Below, piece by piece: positions 54,126-62,926 of a stretch of 64,000 nucleotides of DNA. Made by a program: the position numbers and the translations under genes. Position 1 is the first letter of the stretch. Each line of letters opens with the position of its first letter. Under the pieces are notes generated by a model that saw only the letters and a program-made list of their open reading frames with translations, was not told where the DNA came from and searched no databases. Source of the DNA: DATAGF01 sp963834875 (GTDB lineage Bacteria; Actinomycetota; Thermoleophilia; Miltoncostaeales; Miltoncostaeaceae); contig CAWIDG010000001.1 of the NCBI GenBank assembly GCA_963834875.1, positions 175,046 to 239,045 of the forward strand, read 5' to 3'.

Positions 54126-54386
54126 TCAGGTGGCGCGCCTGAACATTCTGCCGATTGCGATGAGAATGCAGGCTCCTATAAACCCCGCGATCAAATAGCC
54201 TAGCCAGCCGCCCAGGTTTATGCCGACAACACCCAAAATAGCGTTGGCAACGACCGCCCCAACGATGCCGAGAACGATGTTCATGAGCATGCCCAAGTTG
54301 CTCTTCATGAACTGCTCGGCCAACCAGCCAGCGATGCCGCCTATGACGATGGCAGCGATCCAACCCACAGTCGCGTCGTTTTCCAT
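54126..54386 (-). CDS. GlsB/YeaQ/YmgE-family small membrane protein
   Basis: An 86-residue protein with three membrane helices and the family pattern GWIAAIVIGGIAGWLAEQFMKS, MNIVLGIVGAVVANAILGVVG and GWLGYLIAGFIGACILIAIGRM. The family is stress-associated, with unknown biochemical role. ATG 54386 follows a GGGAG. Confidence 0.92.
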   Translation of the reverse strand: MENDATVGWIAAIVIGGIAGWLAEQFMKSNLGMLMNIVLGIVGAVVANAILGVVGINLGGWLGYLIAGFIGACILIAIGRMFRRAT

Positions 54387-54706
54387 GTTCAGTTCTCCCT
54401 TCTCCGGTGCAACACGAAATTGTTCGCACATGGCTTCCCAAGACCTGACCCATGCTGAGCATCAGGGAAACGCCCGGTGAAACGGTCCGGAGGTTGCGCC
54501 GCAATGGTTAACTGGCCGTTACTCGATGGTCGAGGCGATCACCTGCCTGCCCTGTCTGCTGCTATCTTGATCGTCACCGTCCAGGGCCGCCAACATGATT
54601 GTCGGTCATGTCGAATATGCCGTCGCGAAGCTCGAAACGTCCGGTGAGACGGTCGAGGTCGGATCACCGAATGCTCGATGCTCGCGTGACCCGAAAGGAG
54701 CCGCAC
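54387..54706. other. Intergenic region
   Basis: About 320 bases with no supported gene; divergent promoters for the flanking genes presumably lie here, but no sites are clear. Confidence 0.4.
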
Positions 54707-54994
54707 ATGAACCCGATGATCCCGCCCACCGTCCGCCCCGGAGGCACCGACAAGCTCGTCCTTGTCGACTGCCACGTCCAAGTCATGCAGAAGCTCGACG
54801 AAGTCGCGAACGCCATGGCGCAGATCATGCCGAATGGGCGTGACTACATCCTCTCGGCAAAATACGACCCCTCAGGCCTGACCCGCGAGGTCCTGGCCAA
54901 GGCCATGGCTGCATGGCAGGAGCGTTTCGACATGATCAGCGCGATCCGCCGCGACATCGAGAAGGTTGCCATTGCCATCAATGATCAGCCGTGA
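54707..54994 (+). CDS. Hypothetical protein (95 residues)
   Basis: ATG 54707 has a strong AAAGGAG 7 bases upstream. The protein is soluble: GGTDKLVLVDCHVQVMQKLDEV, SGLTREVLAKAMAAWQERF, IRRDIEKVAIAIN. No family recognised. Confidence 0.72.
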   Translation: MNPMIPPTVRPGGTDKLVLVDCHVQVMQKLDEVANAMAQIMPNGRDYILSAKYDPSGLTREVLAKAMAAWQERFDMISAIRRDIEKVAIAINDQP

Positions 54995-55250
54995 AGCCGA
55001 TGCTCGAAGGTAGAGCAACTATAACTCGCGGCTGCTCCCGTCGATGGCAGATCCGCGACACGGGCAACAGAAGGCGAGGTCCAGTCCTTGAGGGAGGAGT
55101 TGAAGAACCTCCCCTCCTGTCGCACTTCTTGCTTGCCGGAGTTGAAAACAGCAAGCGCCTCCTGACGGGAAAAAAGGCCGGGCGCAGACCCGACCTCTCC
55201 TCTCACAATCCGTGCCAGTACATCCGTGGTCACGAATTGCAGACGGATGC

Positions 55251-55460
55251 CTATGCCGCCTGCAAGTTGTCCGCTGCACTCTTTCCGGAGCGGTTGTCCT
55301 TGACGACATCGAAACTGATCTTTTGACCCTCGACGAGGCTGCGCATGCCAGCGCGTTCGACGGCGGAGATGTGAACAAACACATCCGTGCCGCCATCGTC
55401 GGGTTGGACAAAGCCAAAGCCTTTGGTGGAATTGAAGAACTTCACGATTCCGGTTGTCAC
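55251..55460 (-). CDS. cspA: CspA-family cold-shock protein
   Basis: A 69-residue cold-shock protein with RNA-binding motifs KGFGFVQPDDGG and DVFVHISAVERAG, starting TGIVKFFNST. GTG 55460 start with AAAGGAA upstream. A long gap to rpsU on the other side (357 bases) may hold a cold-shock leader. Confidence 0.95.
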   Translation of the reverse strand: MTTGIVKFFNSTKGFGFVQPDDGGTDVFVHISAVERAGMRSLVEGQKISFDVVKDNRSGKSAADNLQAA

Positions 55461-55817
55461 AACGATTTCCTTTCAATCGGTCACGTACTTAGCCCGCCCG
55501 CCGAGTTCTCAGCGATGCTTTCAGATCGATTTTGAGAGGGAAGATCGTCGGAGCGCTTTCGGCGCAGAACAAAGTTCGACAAGCAAGATCGATGACTGAG
55601 CGTAGTGGGCATCAGAGTTAAAAACAAGGTGTTAGAAGAAATATAGTCAATTGTTCACGTTTTGTAGTCGAGAAGGAAATAAAGTCAGAACATGGGATGT
55701 ATTTGGTGGCAAACCTGATAGGATCAAATTCTCTCGGAGGCTGCCGACCCGGCACGCCCGCAACAGCGTGCCTCGACAACCGTTAAGACAGCGGCGCGCC
55801 AAAGTCAGGAAATCAAA
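55461..55817. other. Divergent intergenic region between cspA and rpsU
   Basis: About 357 bases, AT-rich near 55610-55730; expected to contain both promoters and the cspA 5' leader. No defined site is called. Confidence 0.5.
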
Positions 55818-56127
55818 TTGCAGGTTCTCGTCCGCGACAACAATGTCGAGCAGGCACTTCGGGTATTGAAAAAGAAAATGCAGCGGGAGGGTGTCTTTCG
55901 CGAAATGAAGGCAAGAGTTCTACGAGAAGCCTTCCGAAAGACGCGTCCGCGAAAAGTCCGAGGCCCTTCGCCGGGCGCACAAGGCGGCGCGAAAGCAGGC
56001 ACAGCGCGACGGCCTGCTACCGAAGCCGAAGAGAAAACCATCACCGGCGGAGCGGCGACGCGGCAACGACCAACCCCGAGCGATGGCGACCGATCAAGCA
56101 TCGGGGCCGCTAGTGAGGAAAGAGTGA
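55818..56127 (+). CDS. rpsU: 30S ribosomal protein bS21 (frameshifted)
   Basis: Starts at TTG 55818 (QVLVRDNNVEQALRVLKKKM, QREGVFREMK), then one extra base near 55917 shifts to FYEKPSERRVREKSEALRRA, ARKQAQRDGLLPKPKRK and a stop at 56127. The length 310 is 103 codons plus one base. The extension after GLLPKPK is longer than E. coli bS21 but normal for alphaproteobacteria. Needed for initiation on the 30S subunit. Confidence 0.92.
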
Positions 56128-56312
56128 TGATGGTAAATCTGTTCGTGACAAGATCGACAATCCCGGCAAGACCGTCGAACGTTCAGCCGAAGGTCTCCGC
56201 CCAAACGCAACGGCGCATCGATGAAGCTGCTGCTGCTAGGCGAAAGAAGGCAGACAGCGACGGAACTCTTCGTCGCATGCGTCAGGTCATGGAAGAGAAC
56301 CGATTGCTGTAA
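56127..56312 (+). CDS. Hypothetical protein (61 residues)
   Basis: ATG 56127 overlaps the bS21 stop (TGATG). Basic, helical C-terminus (AQTQRRIDEAAAARRKKADSD, MRQVMEENRLL). Probably translated by coupling to rpsU. No family recognised. Confidence 0.6.
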   Translation: MMVNLFVTRSTIPARPSNVQPKVSAQTQRRIDEAAAARRKKADSDGTLRRMRQVMEENRLL

Positions 56313-56438
56313 ATTATGCTCGGGCCATCTTCAACCGCGCGGCGGCATGGCACGCGCGCCGAGAAAGTCGATCACGCTCTGACCCGATTAGAGGAGTAAC
56401 ATCCATCTGTCGTCCGATCTCCAAAGGCATACGGACGC

Positions 56439-56702
56439 TTGGAAGAAGACCAGCACGCTTTCGCCAAAATGGAAGGAAAGCGGATGTTTTCCACCGGAGC
56501 CACTCCCGGTCACCTGGCCATCATGACCAAGGTCTTTGATGACTACTGTCAGGCGCATCGCATTGCGGACGATGCCGACAGGGAAAGTATCGCCTTTGTC
56601 GTCATGACGCTTTTCGGTTCAGGCGCAACGACTGCCAAGAAACTGGAGGCAGCGCTAGACCGCGTGGGCCGCATCCAGCAGGACAATTTTTCAAGTGGCT
56701 AG
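56439..56702 (+). CDS. Hypothetical protein (about 87 residues)
   Basis: Soluble and helical: ATPGHLAIMTKVFDDYCQAH, DRESIAFVVMTLFGSGATTAKKLEAALDRV, the pattern of a small conserved rhizobial protein family. The TTG 56439 start is uncertain; an ATG lies at 56469. Confidence 0.62.
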   Translation: MEEDQHAFAKMEGKRMFSTGATPGHLAIMTKVFDDYCQAHRIADDADRESIAFVVMTLFGSGATTAKKLEAALDRVGRIQQDNFSSG

Positions 56703-56901
56703 GAGACGATGAATGCGGCGCGCGCTTGCCGGAATGCCTTCACTGCTTTACCGGCCATTTGCACCAGCGCTCGCCGGTTTTCATGAGTGGGATAAGCCGC
56801 ACCTGCGGAACAACTCGGCAACCACCGTAACGCGTTTTTCCTGGTGAATCGGGGATGAGGTTAATTTCAGCTTCCGCTGACAGAGGTGCGTCGAGTTGCG
56901 G

Positions 56902-57231
56902 CTAGGCTGCTTCCTGCCACCGGCTTTTGCGGTTCGTGACGTGCAGGAGATTGGTCCAACGGTTGTCGTGGCCATCGCCATTAAGGTGGGCGACCGCGCC
57001 CTCAGGCCACGCGCCGGTGGCGAGAAGCCAGATCACTCGGTGTTCGAGGTAAAGGCCGCCGCTGACCCGGATCACCCGATAGTCATCGCGCATGCACCCG
57101 GCCCGGTCTCCCTTGTTGACGCGGTTGGATGCTTTGACGCGCCATCGCGGCCGCAGTGCCGCAACGGGCGGAATTGTCTTCCGCCGTAAGAAGCGGTCGC
57201 CGTCAGGGAGTTGCAAGGGAAAAAAATTCAC
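56902..57231 (-). CDS. HNH endonuclease-like protein
   Basis: A 109-residue protein with an HNH_3-type motif: LEHRVIWLLATGAWPEG, AHLNGDGHDNRWTNLLHVTNR. The first His of HNH corresponds to AHLNGDG and the N-N pair to DNRWTNL. Phage-like; may be a homing or defence nuclease, or silent. Start ATG 57231 is uncertain. Confidence 0.82.
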   Translation of the reverse strand: MNFFPLQLPDGDRFLRRKTIPPVAALRPRWRVKASNRVNKGDRAGCMRDDYRVIRVSGGLYLEHRVIWLLATGAWPEGAVAHLNGDGHDNRWTNLLHVTNRKSRWQEAA

Positions 57232-57245
57232 CTAAATTTTTATGC

Positions 57246-57530
57246 ATGAACAAACAGCTTGCCATCACTGCCGATGCCTATCGCTCTCTGAAAGAGCGAC
57301 TGGAGTTCACCCACAACGGGATGGGACGCCTGCTCGGTGTCAGCGGCCGCATGTCCAAGAACTGGGTGCGGCATGGAATTGCACCATCTTCCGCTCTGAT
57401 CCTCGCCGACTGGATCGGGTTGCACCTCGATGGCGGCAATGTCGATGCGGCGATCGAGCAGGCAGTGGCCGCTGCCCGGCAAAACGGTTCTGTCGATGCA
57501 AAGGTAGCGGACGGCGTCCCTATCACGTGA
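57246..57530 (+). CDS. HTH-type small regulator-like protein
   Basis: A 94-residue protein with a helix-turn-helix-like stretch GMGRLLGVSGRMSKNWVRHGIA following LKERLEFTH, then helices (LADWIGLHLDGGNVDAAIEQAV). XRE-like. Divergent from the HNH gene with a 14-base gap; the pair may be related. ATG 57246. Confidence 0.68.
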   Translation: MNKQLAITADAYRSLKERLEFTHNGMGRLLGVSGRMSKNWVRHGIAPSSALILADWIGLHLDGGNVDAAIEQAVAAARQNGSVDAKVADGVPIT

Positions 57531-57933
57531 TCGAGCTAGACGTTTCCCTGACGCTGCGACGTCCAACGGGGTGGTTGGAGAATTTACATCGGTTCGATAT
57601 CGGCGAGGAGGTCGCTCTCGGCTGCATCGTGCGGTTGCTCGACGTTGCGCGCCTTCCCTGCGTCAACACGGCAGAAAAGCAGGGATGAAAGCATGGCCAA
57701 AGCGAAAGCATCTTAGCAAGCTATTGTGATTACTAAGCTTTTTGTTCAGATGAAGCCGCTGAGGGGTTGCGCTACTCGGCAGATGTCGTTTGCCCGACCG
57801 CTGAATGAGCGCCGCGTGGGCCAGAGCGATCCGATTCTGACGGAATCGGCAAACGGCACCGGACCCGAAACTGGGAACCGGTTTCGGGAAAATCCGATGC
57901 TCAAACAAAAGGTTAGAGCGGGGGCGCTGATTC

Positions 57934-58069
57934 CGTGTGTTAGGATTCAGGTCAGGCCGACGTTTTCGAGAAGCGGCACCCATCTTACGTTTGGGTACGT
58001 GAGTAGCGGGACCGCAGAAGACTGACTGCCATTTGAAGACCGGCATCACCTGAATATCAAGACGGCCTA
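57934..58069 (+). repeat. MITE-like repeat, copy A (diverged)
   Basis: Shares long blocks with the reverse complement of copy B at 61011-61161, including a 20-base identical core at 57986-58005 (61073-61092 inverted), GATTCAGGTCAGGCCGA and CCGGCATCACCTGAAT. Its outer ends have decayed. It ends CCTAG, where CTA is the dapB-like stop codon on the other strand. The bases just upstream (57840-57930) hold another palindromic rhizobial-type intergenic sequence. Confidence 0.75.
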
Positions 58070-58873
58070 GTCGATCAACTCCTCCAGTCCACGGATCAGG
58101 CCCCGAACGCCGCCGACCCGGCGGATGGCCAGCAACGTGCCCGCAACGTAAGGGGCGGCGGACGACCCGGCATCGTGGCGAATCGTCAGCCGCTCGTCCG
58201 GCAGGCCGAACAGCGCCTCGCACGAAATAATGTAGGAAGGCAGCCTGAGCGCATGAACCTGCACACCCGGCGCGTTGCCCACCGCCGCGCCGCGCGTACC
58301 GGGAATGCCGGACACTTCACCTTGCGGCCTGGCCGTCGAGGGTCCGCGAATGTCCGCCAAGGCTTCCGCCAGTTCGCGCGCGGTGCCGGACGGTGCGTCT
58401 GGCTTCCTGGCACTGGCATAGTCGATCACTTCGACGTCCGGCACATATTTTGCCGCCATCAGAGCGAACCGTTTCATTAGAGTAGCTGTGATCGAAAAAT
58501 TCCCCGCGGCGATGACGCCGACGCTGTTGGACCGTGCGGCTGCATCGATTTCAGCATAGTCCTGCGCACCCAGTCCGGATGTGCCGATCACCACGCTCCG
58601 CCCGCTCGAAAGGGCCGCCAACGTGTGCGCCTTCACCGCATCGGGCTTGGTATAGTCGACCACGACGTCGGAGGGAGCCCGAAGCGCCTCGGCGAGCGTC
58701 GCAGCCACGACGACACCCAGCAGCGGCGCACCGACAGCCGTTCCCGCATCCTGTCCGGCAGCATTGCGCGCTACCGCCCCGGCCAATACCATGCCGCTAT
58801 CCGCGGTGATCGCCGGAATCAGCGCTTTGCCCACCCAGCCGGTGGCGCCGCTCATCACAACCCGTATTGTCAT
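58067..58873 (-). CDS. DapB-family dihydrodipicolinate-reductase-like protein, active site altered
   Basis: A 268-residue DapB-like protein: N-terminal Rossmann SGATGWVGKALIPAI, VVVDYTKPDA, VIGTSGLG, AAGNFSITATLMKRFA, and the substrate loop KPDAPSGTA. The catalytic pair that is normally HH (E-x-HH-R-x-K) reads YASARK here, so the usual acid/base His is absent, while the loop Lys remains. Likely a DapB paralogue with another substrate. Its stop lies inside the end of MITE copy A. Confidence 0.85.
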   Translation of the reverse strand: MTIRVVMSGATGWVGKALIPAITADSGMVLAGAVARNAAGQDAGTAVGAPLLGVVVAATLAEALRAPSDVVVDYTKPDAVKAHTLAALSSGRSVVIGTSGLGAQDYAEIDAAARSNSVGVIAAGNFSITATLMKRFALMAAKYVPDVEVIDYASARKPDAPSGTARELAEALADIRGPSTARPQGEVSGIPGTRGAAVGNAPGVQVHALRLPSYIISCEALFGLPDERLTIRHDAGSSAAPYVAGTLLAIRRVGGVRGLIRGLEELID

Positions 58874-58938
58874 CTGATGCTCCTGGATACGCTTCTCGCT
58901 TCGAGACTGATGTTACTCAGGTGTTGCGCGTTCCTCGT

Positions 58939-59505
58939 TCAGGGCCGCATCACACTGGCGGAGCGGTCCGAAAAACTCATCGGCCGCACCATTTCCTTTT
59001 TCTGTTCCACGGGAGAAAAACCAAGCCGCTGGTAGAGGGGCAGCGCCGCAGGATGATCGAGCGTGCAGGTCTGCACGGTGACGATCGCGGGCCCGTGGGA
59101 CCACGCAGCCTCAACCGCCGCACCCAGGAACCACCGGCCGAGCCCTTGCCCCATCGCGTGTTTCATCATGCCGAAATATGCAAGCTCCGCCTCGCCCGGC
59201 AAATGCGGCTTGATGTCGAAGAAACCGGCCGGCGCTCCGTCGAGATAAAGAACGCGAATGTCACGGTCCGGTGCATGGATGCTTTCCGAGAGTTCCTCGT
59301 CGTTCATCCGCAGCACGTTGACCCAATGCCATTTGCGCCCGACGCGGTCCATCAGATAGCGATAGAAATGAAGCGGCATGTTACGCGTCTTGAGCAGCGC
59401 GATCTGCCGGTTATAGGGCAAGGGCGGATAGTGGGCCGGCGGCGCGCTCATTTCGAGGAAGGTCACGGTGACCGGAATGACCTCGATCTTTCTTTGCGCG
59501 TTCAT
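58939..59505 (-). CDS. GNAT-family N-acetyltransferase
   Basis: About 188 residues with the GNAT acetyl-CoA motif GMMKHAMGQGLGRWFLGAAVEAAW (Q/R-x-x-G-x-G/A variant) and a C-terminal TLDHPAALPLYQRLGF. ATG 59505 is preferred (AAGGAG 5 bases upstream); GTG 59511 is in frame. It lies between sseA and the dapB-like gene in the same direction, two bases after the sseA stop. Confidence 0.88.
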   Translation of the reverse strand: MNAQRKIEVIPVTVTFLEMSAPPAHYPPLPYNRQIALLKTRNMPLHFYRYLMDRVGRKWHWVNVLRMNDEELSESIHAPDRDIRVLYLDGAPAGFFDIKPHLPGEAELAYFGMMKHAMGQGLGRWFLGAAVEAAWSHGPAIVTVQTCTLDHPAALPLYQRLGFSPVEQKKEMVRPMSFSDRSASVMRP

Positions 59506-59507
59506 GA

Positions 59508-60359
59508 TCACTCCTTGCCGGTAACCACCGGTGTATCAGAAAGTCCGCCCCATTCGCTCCAGGAGCCGTCGTAGAGTCTGTTGTCAGTATGGCCGAGCGA
59601 ATGCAGGGCGAGCGTGACGACCGCCGCCGTAATCCCTGAGCCGCAGCTGGTGACCACAGGCCGCGACAAGTCGAGGCCAGCCTCCTCCAGCAGCTCCTTG
59701 AGCCGGGCGGGCGGCAGCAGTTCGCCGTTCTTGGACAGGGAGGTCGCGGGCACGTTCTTTGCCCCCGGCATATGACCGGAGCGCAGGCCCTGCCGCGGCT
59801 CGGGGTCGGTGCCGGCAAAGCGGCCCGCCGGGCGGGCGTCAGCGATCTGCGAGCTTCCCGTCTTCACGATTTCCCGCATGTCGGCGAGCGAAGCCACGCG
59901 GCCCGCGTCGAAATCGGCGAAGAAGACATTGGGCGCGATCTTCGTCACTTCGGAAGTCACCGGCCGTCCTTCTGCCTTCCAGCGGTCGAAGCCTCCCTCA
60001 AGCAGGTAAACCTGCGCCACGCCCATGACGCGAAACATCCACCACACACGCGGCGCCGAAAAAACGCCTGGCCCGTCATAGACGATGATCGTGTCGTCCG
60101 CCGAAATGCCCATGGAGCCGACGTGCTGGGCGAAGACCTGTGGGTTGGGCAAGGCGTGCGGCAGGCGGGAACCCGGGTCGACGACCATATCCTGGTCAAA
60201 GAACACAGCTCCGGGAATGTGGGCGGCGTCGTATTCCGCTCGCGCGTCCCGCTTCTGCGCAGCAAGATACCACGAGGCATCCACAGTCGAGATCCCCGGA
60301 TCGGAGAAGTGTTCCTGCAGCCAGTCGGCGTCAACCGTGAATGGGCTGTTGTCCGGCAT
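59508..60359 (-). CDS. sseA: 3-mercaptopyruvate/thiosulfate sulfurtransferase
   Basis: A 283-residue tandem rhodanese. The N-terminal inactive domain (VDADWLQEHFSDPGISTVDASWYL, AHIPGAVFFDQD) and the C-terminal catalytic domain with the CGSGITA loop (the mercaptopyruvate-type active-site Cys) are clear. The C-terminus (YDGSWSEWGGLSDTPV) matches. It transfers sulfur from mercaptopyruvate to thiols or cyanide. ATG 60359. Confidence 0.94.
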   Translation of the reverse strand: MPDNSPFTVDADWLQEHFSDPGISTVDASWYLAAQKRDARAEYDAAHIPGAVFFDQDMVVDPGSRLPHALPNPQVFAQHVGSMGISADDTIIVYDGPGVFSAPRVWWMFRVMGVAQVYLLEGGFDRWKAEGRPVTSEVTKIAPNVFFADFDAGRVASLADMREIVKTGSSQIADARPAGRFAGTDPEPRQGLRSGHMPGAKNVPATSLSKNGELLPPARLKELLEEAGLDLSRPVVTSCGSGITAAVVTLALHSLGHTDNRLYDGSWSEWGGLSDTPVVTGKE

Positions 60360-60528
60360 CGTCAGCTCCGTCGTTCGATTGCATCCTGCATAGCCATCAC
60401 ACGGTGAAGACTGCAAGCCGCCACCCGCTTCAATATGGCTACAGCCTCTTCGCGAAAGCGCAAAATGGCAAGGACATGCCCGCCGGATGCGTGCGATAAA
60501 TGGCAGGATGGGACGAAGGGAGGCCGCA

Positions 60529-60849
60529 ATGATCAAGCGGATCTGGCACGGCTACACGACGCCCGAAAACGCCGAAGCCTACGAGAGACTGCTCGAAACG
60601 GAGATCTTTCCCGCTATCGAGGACAAGAAAATCCCCGGCTACCGGAGCATCGAACTCTATCGGCGAGAGGCTGGCGACGAGGTCGAGTTCACGACGGTGA
60701 TGAGCTTCGACTCGATCGACAGCGTCATCGCCTTCCAGGGCCCGGACTACGAGGCCGCCTATGTTCCGGTTGCGGCTCAGAAAGTCCTCAAACGGTGGGA
60801 TTTGAGGTCAACTCATCATGATCTCAGGACCAGCAGGCAATACAGCTAA
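60529..60849 (+). CDS. ABM-like/antibiotic-biosynthesis-monooxygenase-family protein
   Basis: A 106-residue dimeric alpha-beta-barrel protein: IKRIWHGYTTPENAEAYERLL, KIPGYRSIELYRREAGDEVEF, TVMSFDSIDSVIAFQGPDYEAAYVPV. GGGAGG precedes ATG 60529. Function unknown; fits small heme- or quinone-type monooxygenases. Confidence 0.85.
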   Translation: MIKRIWHGYTTPENAEAYERLLETEIFPAIEDKKIPGYRSIELYRREAGDEVEFTTVMSFDSIDSVIAFQGPDYEAAYVPVAAQKVLKRWDLRSTHHDLRTSRQYS

Positions 60850-61010
60850 CCATTGGCCGATAGCATCCAATAACCGGGATCGGCCGCATGGTCAGGTGGA
60901 TCTGTCGGCGGCGGCATGCATTTAGTGAGACAGCCACTTCCCTTGTGCACTGGATCAGCCGCGAGGTAACGGCGTGGCACTTACGCAGCACCGGTTCCAT
61001 CGTCCGCCAC

Positions 61011-61161
61011 TCTAAGGTGTGTTGGCATTCAGGTGATGCCGGCCTGCAAATGGCGGTCTTCTGCGCTTCCGGTACTCACGTACCCAAACGTACGCTGCGT
61101 GCCGGTTCTCGAAAACCGCCATTTTCGGCTCGGCCTGACCTGAATCGCAACACACCTTAGA
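61011..61161. repeat. MITE-like element, copy B
   Basis: A 151-bp element with terminal inverted repeats of about 24 bp (61011-61034 and 61138-61161, two mismatches): TCTAAGGTGTGTTG at the left, CAACACACCTTAGA at the right. A TA adjoins each AGGTGTG end, consistent with an IS630-type TA target duplication. No ORF. Copy A (57934-58069) is inverted relative to it; together they bracket the dapB-like, GNAT, sseA and ABM genes. Confidence 0.78.
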
Positions 61162-61224
61162 TCGAGCGCATCGGATCCGACAGTGGGCGCCGGTTTCTGG
61201 TCCGATGCTCCAACAAGCTGGCTC

Positions 61225-62814
61225 TCAGATTTTGGCCGCAATCCGCATGAAGGCCGGCATGTCGTCACCGAAGCCCAGCGTGGCGCCATCGTCCTTTTCC
61301 TGACGGCTGACGCGACCGTCGCCTCGCGCCTGCTCGGCGCGTTCCGGTCTGGCCTTGCGCTCCGCATTTTCGGACCGGATGACATCCTTGCGGGTGCGGC
61401 GTTCGGCAGCTTCGTCCGCGGCGACTGCCTCGGCCTGGGCTTCCGGTGGTGCAATCCGTTCTTCGGCACGGCGCGCCGGCCGGTCGGAGTGTCGCCTCCG
61501 GCTGGTGTCGGCCTTCTGGCTGCCGCGACGCGGAGCGCCCCGGCCGCGCCTTGGCTCCTCGTCGTTTTCACTTATGACGACAGTGGACAGATCGCCGTCA
61601 TGCCAGTCGATCTTCTGGCCGATCAGCTTTTCGATGGCGTCCAAATGTTTCACATCCGATTTCGTAACCACCGTAAACGACTTGCCGGAGCGCCCGGCAC
61701 GGCCTGTACGGCCGATACGGTGTACGTAGTCCTCAGCATGGATCGGCACATCGAAATTGAAAACATGGCTGACATCCGGAATGTCGAGACCGCGCGCTGC
61801 AACGTCAGAGGCAACCAGCAGCTTGAGCTTGCCATCACGAAAGCTGGCCAGCATGGCCATGCGGGCACGCTGATCCATATCGCCGTGCAGCGCGCCAGCG
61901 TTAAAATCATACTTCACAAGGGAACGGAACAGTTCCGATACCTCGACCTTGCGGTTGCAGAAGATGATTGCGTTCTTGATGCAGTCTTCCTCCGCGCGAA
62001 TGAGGTCCCGCAGGACTGCGCGCTTGTCCCACGGCTTCGGTGCCGACTTGATCAGGCGCTGGGTGACGGTCGAGGCAGTTGTCGCCGATTTGGCGACCTC
62101 CACGCGAACCGGCGTGTGAAGGAATTGTTCGGTAAGCTTGGTAATCTCCGGCGGCATGGTCGCGGAAAAGAACAGCGTCTGCCGGGTGAACGGGATGAGC
62201 TTGCAGATGCGCTCGATATCGGGGATGAAGCCCATGTCGAGCATACGGTCGGCTTCGTCGATGACAAGGATTTCGACGCCCGTCAGGAGCAGCTTGCCGC
62301 GCTCGAAGTGATCGAGCAGCCGGCCGGGCGTGGCAATCAGCACATCGGCGCCGCGCTCCAGCTTACGGTCCTGTTCGTCGAAGGACACGCCGCCGATCAG
62401 CAACGCCATGTTGAGTTGATGGTTCTTGCCGTATTTTACGAAATTCTCCTCCACCTGCGCCGCGAGTTCGCGCGTCGGTTCGAGGATCAGCGTCCGTGGC
62501 ATCCGGGCGCGGGCGCGGCCTTTCTCGAGCCGGGTCAGCATCGGCAGAACGAAGGACGCGGTCTTGCCCGTCCCTGTCTGCGCGATACCCAGCACATCCT
62601 TGCCCAGCAAGGCGTGCGGGATGGCTTCCAACTGGATAGGCGTCGGCTGCTGGTAGCCGGCGTCGGTTACTGCGGAAAGGACCTTGGGCGAGAGGCCAAG
62701 GTCTGCAAAGGTCAACGCTTCTTGAGCGATCTGTAAGTCGGAGGACAATTCTCGTGGCTGCTTTAACTGGTTAGGGCGTGGCGCGCCGCCTGGGCAGACG
62801 CCCCGCGTCTGCAA
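61225..62814 (-). CDS. DEAD-box RNA helicase (RhlE-type)
   Basis: A 529-residue RNA helicase: Q motif FADLGLSPKVL...QQPTPIQLEAIP, Walker A AQTGTGKT, PTRELAAQ, DEAD as VIDEADRMLD, SATMPPEI, ASDVAARGLDIP and HRIGRTGRAGR. The C-terminal 100 residues are basic and low-complexity (RRGRGAPRRGSQKAD), typical for RNA tethering. The start is uncertain: ATG 62814 adds about 30 unconserved residues; TTG 62748 is possible. The MITE lies just past its 3' end. Confidence 0.93.
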   Translation of the reverse strand: MQTRGVCPGGAPRPNQLKQPRELSSDLQIAQEALTFADLGLSPKVLSAVTDAGYQQPTPIQLEAIPHALLGKDVLGIAQTGTGKTASFVLPMLTRLEKGRARARMPRTLILEPTRELAAQVEENFVKYGKNHQLNMALLIGGVSFDEQDRKLERGADVLIATPGRLLDHFERGKLLLTGVEILVIDEADRMLDMGFIPDIERICKLIPFTRQTLFFSATMPPEITKLTEQFLHTPVRVEVAKSATTASTVTQRLIKSAPKPWDKRAVLRDLIRAEEDCIKNAIIFCNRKVEVSELFRSLVKYDFNAGALHGDMDQRARMAMLASFRDGKLKLLVASDVAARGLDIPDVSHVFNFDVPIHAEDYVHRIGRTGRAGRSGKSFTVVTKSDVKHLDAIEKLIGQKIDWHDGDLSTVVISENDEEPRRGRGAPRRGSQKADTSRRRHSDRPARRAEERIAPPEAQAEAVAADEAAERRTRKDVIRSENAERKARPERAEQARGDGRVSRQEKDDGATLGFGDDMPAFMRIAAKI

Positions 62815-62926
62815 TTAGTGAGCACCGCGTTACGGGTAAGTCTGCGATTTGTCAACTGAATGCGGTGTGAAAGCGGCACGGCTGTCAACTGTGCCTCATT
62901 TTGCCGCAACTTCGCGCCCGTTTGGA

